Of a DNA stretch of 64,000 bases, positions 1 through 8,800 are shown piece by piece. The stretch is from the NCBI RefSeq assembly GCF_921293095.1, contig NC_060247.1:55215111-55279110 (forward strand), given 5' to 3'. Under the pieces are notes generated by a model that saw nothing but the letters and a program-made list of their open reading frames with translations, was not told the origin of the DNA and ran no database searches. This DNA comes from Ischnura elegans. Lineage: Eukaryota > Arthropoda > Insecta > Odonata > Coenagrionidae. How positions within the stretch are numbered: position 1 is the stretch's first letter; every line of letters begins with the position of its first letter. Position numbers and translations under genes: made by a program.

Positions 1-470
1 ACATTCAGGTAGTTAAGCCTCTTTCATAGCGTGACTTTATCATTTCATATTCTTTAAATGTCAACTGGTAGTATTTTTACATCTCCCACTGGAAACCCAA
101 TGACGCGGCTTGCGGGATAGGCAGTAAATATAAGGGATGTGGATGTCATGGTTAACCTATCGCAGTAACCCATAAAAATCCTGTGATCATTTTCTAATGC
201 TTAATGAAAAATTAATGCTTTTAAATAAAATACTTGTTCTGTGAAATATTAAAAAATACGAAAACTCGTGCTCAGTAGAAAATTACATTTATACATGAAA
301 ACATTTTTGGGGAGCAAACTTCAAAATGGAAGAAGAGTGAAACAAAAAAACTTAATAATCTAATAAGCATTATTCAAAAATTCTCAATAGTTACTAGTGG
401 ATAGCTTATTATTATGATAAACGATTTACCCTCCGTAGTGTCATTGTGCAAACTGATTTTAATATTTTGA
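1..470. other. Intergenic or intronic, nothing recognised
   Basis: AT-rich sequence with no long open frame, inverted repeat or recognisable motif. If the candidate exon at 480 is real, this would be the end of its upstream intron. Confidence 0.4.
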
Positions 471-479
471 TCTTGACAG

Positions 480-597
480 ATAGCTCTACAGCTGGCGACC
501 CTGGGTACTACTGCAACAACAGGGACGAATGCTGGATTTTGCCTCACCTGCCTGCTATTCGGATAGTGAAATCACCTAATCATATTTCATTAAAAGA
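480..597 (+). CDS. Possible last exon, short Cys-containing C-terminus
   Basis: A GC-richer island follows an acceptor-like TCTTGACAG ending at 479. Two frames are open. One starts at the third base (482) and reads SSTAGDPGYYCNNRDECW..., ending in TAA at 597-599 after about 38 residues with two Cys. The other starts at 480 and reads IALQLATLGTTATTG..., ending in TAG at about 564. I cannot choose between them without the upstream exon, which would lie outside the window. An AATAAA at 653-658 would serve as poly(A) signal. I do not recognise the peptide. It could be non-coding. Confidence 0.3.
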
Positions 598-652
598 ATA
601 ACTTTATTTATTCGCTTTGTAATATAAATATTATCATATAACGGTGATAAAA

Positions 653-658
653 AATAAA
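653..658 (+). terminator. Candidate poly(A) signal
   Basis: AATAAA lies about 55 bases after the stop of the possible exon at 480-597, inside an A-rich run. It is meaningful only if that exon is real. Confidence 0.25.
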
Positions 659-659
659 A

Positions 660-2250
660 ATAAAAAAATGACAATATCTATTGTATATATCTTATTCATT
701 AAGCTTCATTTAATGGTTTCAAAAATTCACAAAGCCATCAAGGTGTCGTAAGTAATATTTCAGCTCAGTAAGCAAGTTTAGAGTTCAGAAAAAAAATCTT
801 AAAGATGACTTAGAGAAATAAAAATAAGGATTTTAACTTTGCTCAAAAAAAGGTACAACGTGGTTTATTCAGACGGCGATTACAAAGAAACACTCACAAA
901 ATATTTTGCTGCACAAGGAAACATAATTTGTTGTGTTACGGTTCATTGCGAAAGTTATAATGGGAATTTATAATATATATAAAGCATTACCCATTGCTAC
1001 TCCACTGAATCGAATTAGAAAAACGTTTCTAAAACCACTTAAGACTAGGAGTTTTCTCCGAAGAAAAATTCTTCCTAGTATTGTCTTTATATTAGCGGTA
1101 ATAATAATTCCACGTGGCCAGGAATATATTTCAAACATAATAAAATTATTCAGTATTGAAATTAATTGCGCAAAGTTATTTTTAATTAATGCCTCATCGT
1201 CGGTAGTAGGATGGATATTACACATTAATCTATCATTCTGTCAAGATGCAGTGAAAGTTTTGGGCTGTTAAACCAAGAATGATGTATCACCATAAGGCAT
1301 CAATTAATTTTTATTTTCAGAGAAAGAACGAGCAAAGCATTATCCAGTATAATTTTAGATGTTTACTGTCAGAAAAGGACAATTTTCTCTAAATTCCATT
1401 ATTCATAAATGATAAACATAATGTATGACCATAGGTTTGCTCTCTCTAATTAAGACATCCGGGTTTGGAGATCTACGGCTTAATTTTTCGAGTCATAGAT
1501 TTGGTTCAAAGCGATTAACACAAAAGAATATTATTTAATACGTAAAGATGAATAATACCCGTTTGCGACAGAAAATACGGAGAAGAAACTAATTTTATGT
1601 CCGTCAATGTATTGCGTGAAACATTCCATCCAAGTCTACCACGCATTTTCACTATGAAATTGCTTCCTTGATTAATTAACGAATAAAGAGATTAAGGAAC
1701 CATTGTAGGTATTATCATTCCTTAACTATCGATATCGCATAGCGAAATTTGTTGTTCTTAGATTGTGAGAAACTCAAACAATTATGCATGGTTTTACACG
1801 AAATTTGTAACATACGGTCGCCTTTAAATTGATCATCGTAATATCATAAGCAAAGTTATATCAATTCCCTAAATATGGCCAGATCATATTAAATAGAGGA
1901 TTTATAGTATATAGACGCGTAGGCTATGTCATTTTTAGTAACATATGGAGTAAAATGAATTTTTGATAGAATGAATGACTTAAATGGTAAATGTTTAACT
2001 TGAATGTACGTATAAGTCAGAAAGAAAGACACAGTTCCACGCTTAATTCCAATCCAGTTTTATTCATTTCAGATTATATGTGTTTGAAACTTCTGCAATT
2101 AGAATTACATACATAAACTAATGTCCATCATCCAATATAAAATAAACGCCTACTAATTACCTGAATACCGATTCATCAGGTTTACATCACCTTCTTCACA
2201 TCACACGCTTTTCGGAAAAGAATAAAATCAAGTCAGCAATTTTAAGTAAT
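660..2250. other. No supported gene
   Basis: AT-rich sequence. The open frame at 933-1271 (+) overlaps an equally long frame on the other strand, has no family resemblance and no splice or promoter context, so I read it as chance. Confidence 0.5.
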
Positions 2251-2268
2251 TCCAATTGTTTCTTTCTG

Positions 2269-2577
2269 ATACATTTACATTGATAATGATACATTTACAT
2301 TGAAGATTCTTTCTGATACATTTACATTGAAAATTGGAATCTGCTCGGGCAAAGAGTAATTAAGCTTTAATCTCGAAAAACTGTCTAGAGCAAATGTGAA
2401 AGGTAATTCACCTATGTCATGCATTTTTATCCTTAGAATCATTTTTTCCCTCAACTTCTCTTTAGTCACATTTATGCTATCATTACAAAGATATTGAAAA
2501 TTGGAAACTGCTCGGAAACGAGTAATAACCTTTAATCTTTAAAAACTTTCTATAGCAAATGTAAAAGGCCATTCAAC
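2269..2577. repeat. Direct tandem repeat, about 170-bp offset
   Basis: The short unit GATACATTTACATTGA occurs three times at about 2269, 2288 and 2316. An 85-bp segment starting TTGAAAATTGGAATCTGCTC (2326) is then repeated with about 80% identity from 2495 (TTGAAAATTGGAAACTGCTC). The two long copies share the order of the AGAGTAAT, CTTTAATCT and AGCAAATGT blocks. No family recognised. Confidence 0.7.
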
Positions 2578-2929
2578 AAGAAAATTCAGTTCATAGGCAC
2601 ACTTTTGATTGTGCTTTGGGAAAAAGTTTCCGCGTTACCCAGCAGAACTTACTTTAAAGATCACCATGATGATGAAAAAAATAGATTGAATCAATTTGAA
2701 ACGTAGAAACTAAGACGATAAGGTGCAGTTAATCAGGGTAGTGAGCACAATTTAAATCGTTCACTCTAAAATTTGGGCCATGTATCATACTTTATTTTCC
2801 ATTTTTTTATGCGTTACTTATTTTTAAAAAATCTTTGTTTTAATGCCTTACCATAAAGATATTTCTAAGGAGAAATAATTTATATACAAGGGGTAATACA
2901 GATTTTTCTCCAAAATTACGAGTAAGGCT

Positions 2930-3270
2930 GGTCGTACACTGGAAGCGTATGCTGGTGGCTTCGCCCTCACCCGTACTCAAGAGGCAAGAGTCAGCAACAA
3001 TGTGAACAATGGATACAAAACCCTAGGGCGGGCTCGCTAGGTTACACTCCTGGGCCGAGGTCTGGAAGCGTTAGCATATCACCTCTGCACCGCAGGAGGA
3101 CAGGAAGGAGAAAGGAAGGAGCCTCCTGGGACGGGATAGGGAAGGAAGGGATGGAACAAGGAATCCCGCACCGTCACAAAGGCGGGCGGGTCCTACCACT
3201 AGCGAAACCTGGAAAACCATTGCTGTGCCAGCGATTTTAGAGAATTATCCTATGAGGAAGAATAATCTAA
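2930..3270. other. GC-rich patch, probably repeat-derived
   Basis: Much richer in G and C than its surroundings, with purine-rich stretches (AGGAAGGAGAAAGGAAGGAG at 3100) and no convincing open frame. It abuts the long-TIR element at 3282. It could be transposon sequence, but no terminus or family is recognisable. Confidence 0.3.
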
Positions 3271-3281
3271 CTATCAAATCG

Positions 3282-4625
3282 CAAGATGACAACAAGATGA
3301 ACAGCTACAAGCGTAGGGTTCGTCCATTGCAAGCGAACTTGCGCTGCCAGTGGACTTGTGTATTCGTTACAGACATACGTGAGTTTGGCCATGTTTGAAA
3401 AACAACGTTATCAGTAAATATGGATTTCGAGGGATTATACCTGCTTGACATTACTAACCTCGTAAGACGTCAGATGCTAGCTGGTAAGAAAGGATCTTGT
3501 TGGGTGAACTGCTGAAGGCATGGCACAATGACCTCAAAGCAGCTGGTCGTTAGAAGCGTTTCCAGTCGTCTTACGCGAGACAAACGTAAACAAGTGGCAT
3601 CGCGCGGCGAATCCCAGAATCCAGAGTCAGACGCACCCGCGTCTGCTGCAGGCGCCAAACTGCGCGGAGCAAGGAGGTTGTAAATATTTGGATGCGTTGT
3701 ATTCGAGTTTTAAGCGTGTTCAGAATTCCGCCATCTTGGTTTGACCATTTTCGGACTTAGTCTCAAACAGTGTACGTATATAATTAAGTGTTCTATTCCT
3801 TATATCGCCTCTGATATATAAAACTAAAATACAAAATTTACTTCTATTAATTGTCGTCGGAGTTTTCCGATCGTTCGTCATACTACTGTGTATATTAAAC
3901 TGTCCATAAAGTCATATGGTGGTGATAATATATCGTCGCGAATATACTTCTGTACTATTATTGCGACCTGCTCGCTATCGCAAGATTTCCATTGGCTGTA
4001 ATGTTATTAATTACCAGTAGAAGTATAGGGGAATGTATATTTTACACTAGTAAAATGTTATTTTCGGCTATGCTAGTTGCATAGCGGAACCGTGGTGATT
4101 GACAATAATTTTTCCTTGGGAAAAGATATTCGAGGCATATTTTCACGATGCCTTCCCATAATGACAGAGAAAGTTTTACTGTGTTCGTTTGCGATAGTTT
4201 ATTTTAACGTAACAACGATCACGACCGAATATTTCACCAAATATTTAGCATTGAGTCTAATGGGATTATCAATGTTTTGGTCAAAGTAGGCGCGGATATC
4301 TTACGTAAGCACCCCCATCCCTATCTCACTGCGCTCAGCGAATGGAACCAGTGGTGCCCCCTCTGGTATATTTACAACCGCCTAGAGCGGAGCTTCAGGC
4401 GAAATCACGCTCGCGCTACATAGTCTGTTTGGGTTGGATCTGCCGCTCGTGGACGCTTGACTTGAGACGACGTAGTGCATCAGTATAACGTCGTTTTTCA
4501 AATATAACCACTCCCTCACTCACGTCTGCCAGTAACGAATACTCACGTCCACTGGCAGTGCAAGTTCGCTTGCAATGGACGAGCCCTACGCTTGTATCTG
4601 CTCATCTTTTTGCCGTTTCTTGTAA
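3282..4625. mobile_element. Element with long terminal inverted repeats
   Basis: About 150 bases at the left end (from CAAGATGAC through TACAAGCGTAGGG, TCCATTGCAAGCGAACTTGC, CTGCCAGTGGAC to GAAAAACAACGTTATCAGT) recur in reverse complement at the right end (from about 4475 to 4625). An inner pair around 3650-3690 and 4350-4400 (TATATTTACAACC, GGCG) is also loosely inverted. No transposase frame is seen in the 1 kb between, so this is a non-autonomous or foldback-type element. The exact termini and target duplication could not be fixed. Confidence 0.65.
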
Positions 4626-5640
4626 CTCGAGTATTCGTGAAAGTGAGCCACGTTAAAAATCTGAAAAAAAAATAGGGTTATACTTTTATTAAGGGGTAAC
4701 AACATATATTTTTGGCGTGTCTATTGTTTCGTAAAATTTTTACTGTAATTTGGAAAATTTCAAACTTTAGCAAAGGTTAAGTTTTCGGTCAAAAAATTTT
4801 GAAAAAAAATCAGAATGGCGGAACGTAATAGAGTATACATTTTAAAGTTAATAAAAAGATTTTACAAAAATAAAAACTGGAGATATGGTTAAAAAACGAA
4901 AAATCGTGTTTCAATTTTTTTCGGGGTTAATTTCCATTTTTAAGGCCTCAAAATTTGGGAAAACGCATAATTTTTTATGCACTTCAAGTGTATATTTTTT
5001 ATTTTTCAAAACATCTGGGGTATTTTTCACCATCTTAACCGGCTAGACAATTTGTTTTTAAGATTTGACTTAATTTAAAGAATAAATTCGTAGGCTTTGC
5101 CACAAATGAATCGTACTAAAAATGTCATTAGTAATGAATAGAAAAATAGAGAAAAAGATTCTCTTCAGCAGATTTCGCTGAAACATTCTTACTTCATTCA
5201 TATTTACTTTAATCCTCTTTCTCTCTTTGAAATATCTTCCTTCTATAAATATCCTCTTCCTAATTTTTTAAGAGCTAAAAACCTGTGAATATCGATCTAT
5301 CGGAAAATCATTTCCTTCAAAGAGTTCATTATCTATAAACTATGACGATCTAACACGACGTCTACTAAATTTTTCACAAAATTTTCTAGCACTATTCCAC
5401 TTGTCACCATATTGAGACAAGTTTGAAAGAACTGGTCTTAATGTGCTGACTAGAGGAAAAATATGTTCGCAATTTGAATTAGCAAAGGATTTCCCAGTCA
5501 TTACGTTACCGCAAAATGATAGGTGTCAAAAACTGTGACAGACGTAACAATGGTCAGGAGAGAGCCGCTCTCCGTCGACTATTCTGACAAGGGCGGAAAC
5601 AATGAAACGAAAAATGTCCTTCACCCCCTTCTTTTTTTAA
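4626..5640. other. AT-rich stretch upstream of the peptide gene
   Basis: Dominated by runs of A and T between 4650 and 5060 with no open frame. The last 150 bases form the upstream flank of the secreted-peptide gene. I found no clear NF-kappa-B-type site there. Confidence 0.4.
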
Positions 5641-5736
5641 AGGATAAAATCCTGCGATTATCAGAGCAAACATCCCGATGATTCTCTTTCATATTTTATT
5701 TCATGTTAACTTATCGAGACACGCATCTGTAGTGCG

Positions 5737-5743
5737 TATAAAA
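5737..5743 (+). promoter_or_regulatory. TATA box of the secreted-peptide gene
   Basis: TATAAAA lies 43 bases before the ATG at 5780. A start 25-32 bases downstream would fall near 5765-5772, around CAACCAGACGCC, leaving a leader of only about 8-15 bases. An upstream in-frame ATG at 5678 precedes the TATA box and is therefore unlikely to be used. Confidence 0.55.
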
Positions 5744-5779
5744 CCCTCCTCCTCGTGGAATTGGCAACCAGACGCCAAC

Positions 5780-5866
5780 ATGTCGCGCCCTTCTCAGCTC
5801 GTATTCGTCATAGCTTCTCTGCTCTTCTGCGGGTTCGTTGCGGATACCGAAGGCAGAAGCATCGGA
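5780..5866 (+). CDS. Exon 1 of the secreted-peptide gene
   Basis: ATG to GGA, 29 codons, ending at a consensus donor GTAAGT. It holds the whole hydrophobic signal sequence (residues 7-20, LVFVIASLLFCGFV) and the probable cleavage region. Without splicing the frame would continue into an AT-rich, non-coding-looking tail to 5926. Confidence 0.7.
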
Positions 5867-8800
5867 GTAAGTACATCCTTCATGCATTTATTCAATTTTT
5901 GTCATGTGATTACGACTAGGGAGTAATTTTTCCTCAGAAGCACTCGAAGCACACATGATTGAAATTTCTCTAAAATATTTTTCCTGGACTTCCAGGTATT
6001 TTACTCTCCCACGTCTCGTAGCTACCGTAGCTTCATCATAAATGCTGCGTTATGACTTTTGGATTCAATATCATCAAATTATATTTAATTTCCTCTTTTT
6101 CCTCTTTACCTCTTTTTCAATCGAATACGTCACTTTTAATTTCCATATATGTAATAATGAGTGCACGCATTTGTTGCATTTAATTAAAACTTTTTATCTT
6201 TGTTTCGTTAATGTGTTGTATTCTTCTATGTGTGTTAATTATCTTCAAAACTTTCACCCACCCATTCGTCAACTTCAGAGCTTTCAATTCCGCAGCTTTA
6301 AGTATCGTAATGTAAAATACATAAAACGTTTTAAAGTAACATTTATTGCACATGCAAACATCACTGCACTTGTAATAAAATGTAATTTTGATAAATGTGA
6401 GTAAAGTATCGTAGTACTAGTCGGATGGAATTATTTGTTTTGGAACTTCAAATATTAACTTAGATTTTGTTTATAAAAATACTCAGTGGTGTTATCTGAA
6501 ATTGATCAAGATATAGTACAGGTGTCAGCGCGCAAAAACCAAAATTTGGTCAGAAAATCTTGAAAATTTCAATTACCTTACAAGTCAAATTTAAATAAAA
6601 TGATGTTGCAATAATTGGCATTGCTCCTGGTCAAGATATTGCAATTAATAGTCATAAAGCATGATGGTCGTTCAGTAGTAGAGAGCTCTGTATGGTTCAC
6701 CTTACAGTCGTATACAGCGGCTGGTTATAAAATCTTTTCATCATATTATGCCGAAATTGATTGTTTGAGGCGTAACTTGGTGAAAACGATTCATTATTAA
6801 AATTAAAAAGAAGAGAGCTCTTTCACATTAATATTTATTCACAAATTTACCTTACAAATTTACTTACAAATTCACAAATTTGTGAATAAATATTAATGTG
6901 AAAGCACAAAGTTCTTCTTTTTAATTTTAACATTATGCCGAGTACGCACGCCGATGATGCTCTCATACCTACATCATATATAACAGTCTGTCAAACGTAA
7001 CTTCGTGTAGAGTCTTGAAAAATGTTGACTTTGTAGACTCGAGTTCTAAAATGCGCGCCAGTCAGAACACCTCATCAGATAACGTTACATTCCCCGTTAT
7101 TTTGATTCTGCTGTGGAGCCCGTGAAACCAATCAAGTCTGCCTTGGCAATGCCACTGTCTGGAAAGAGCAGCAGAATACTGAATCACAGCGGTATGTCGC
7201 AGATAATTATTCTGCGATTCAATCACAGATCCCATTCGTCCACATCATTTTTGTGTGAATTTCACTCACTGTTGGAGTATTTACCAGAGGATAAGATTAA
7301 TGCATATTTGCTATCCATTAAAAAATTGGGAAGATTATTAGAGATAGTTGGAAATAGCTGTTAGGATATCTCGAAGAGAACTGTGCAAGCAAAGAAGGAA
7401 CCTATGCAGAGTGAATATCTGTTGCAACGTCATACGAATGTTTTGTTCCAAACCTACTAGTCTATTCCAAATTAATATTCTTAAAGATCGTCTTCTCTTT
7501 ATGTCCCACTACTTGTTGTTAGAGCAACTTTCTCTTTTTCTCCTCTTCTCAACATTGCCACCTCTCCTCTCATCAACAACTCCCAACCAACATCAACATC
7601 AATTGCTATATATCAAACGTTACACCGTCTATAAGATAGTATTACTAATATGTAAAAAGATAAGAGGAGTTTCTGATTTAGAGTGAACGGCTATACAATG
7701 AGGGAAAGCGGACGCCGTCTAAAGAGAAAGAAGAAAGACCAGAGGCGTTCTAGATACGGGTAAAGAGGATGATAAAAAAAGTGATATGGACGGAGAGTAA
7801 AACAACAGAGGAAATGTTACACGGAATTGGCGAGGAGAGGAAACTTCTAGAGGATAACAGCAGGTGATAGAGTGTGCATGGAATGAAAAAATATTAAGCT
7901 GAGGAGGGAAATCTTAAAACAGTGTTAGAGGGCGAGTTGAAATAATTCCCTTTCGTCAGTTTGTAAAGTACGTTTTTGCATAAGTGAATCACCTGGATTT
8001 TTAGCATCAAGATTTAAGAGTGAAAATATATAAATTTGGAAGAGAACCTACAAAAAACTAATTTAGAAGCTAAGTTTGGGCAACAGTTTCTGGATATAAA
8101 ATTTATGCATTTATAATACTTCAATTTCAATGTGAATACGGTAGTAAATACAACGGCAAAAATTAATAATGCTATAGCCAAATCATTATGGCCGTCATTC
8201 TGAAGTAGAAAGTTGATTTTTACACATATATTATAAGGTTTTCATGAGATCGAAAGTTTTTTTTTTGATGAATTCTCCTTTAATGATCCAAAGTAAATAT
8301 GCGCATCATCGATGTGCACAGCTAAATAATTACGAGTTACGATGGATGGAGACAGGTTGGCCTCGCATTCACTTAATAATTGTATTTTTTTCAGGGACAT
8401 AAAGGCATTTTCTTCCCTGTGGTCGCTGTACCATTGAATGGAAATATAACTGCAACCGTAAGTATAACATCAATTTTATTTTAAGCTTAAGTTTTCCAGA
8501 GAGTTCGAATAGTTTCATTTATGTGAAATATTTATTTAAACATTTACTATCCCTGTTAATGAAAAAAATTATGAATCAAAATGTAGTATTGAGGATAATT
8601 TTTTTTTTATAAAAAAATAGTGACCTGTCTCTAAAATACCAACAATACAAAATATCAAATTATTGGAAAATGTTTTAGTTAGCTTTGGGAATACCATTGC
8701 ATTGAAACATTAAGGTGATTTTTTGAGCCAATTTCCGACGCATACAACCAATAACTTAGCGTATTTTCTAAGATCTCATCTATGATGACGAAAATTTCAT

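Larger units (their letters stand above)
5867..8394 (+). other. Intron 1 of the secreted-peptide gene
   Basis: 2528 bases bounded by GTAAGT and TTTTTTCAG. It contains a perfect-arm palindrome (6797-6930) and one copy of a repeat (7578-7770) whose sister copy is in intron 2. The open frames inside show no family resemblance. Confidence 0.6.

Noticed and set aside
933-1271. 112-codon open frame on +
   Set aside because: An equally open frame lies on the opposite strand, composition matches the AT-rich background, and there is no domain, promoter or splice context.
5678-5779. Upstream in-frame ATG extending the secreted peptide by 34 residues
   Set aside because: It lies upstream of the TATA box and would bury the signal peptide in mid-protein.
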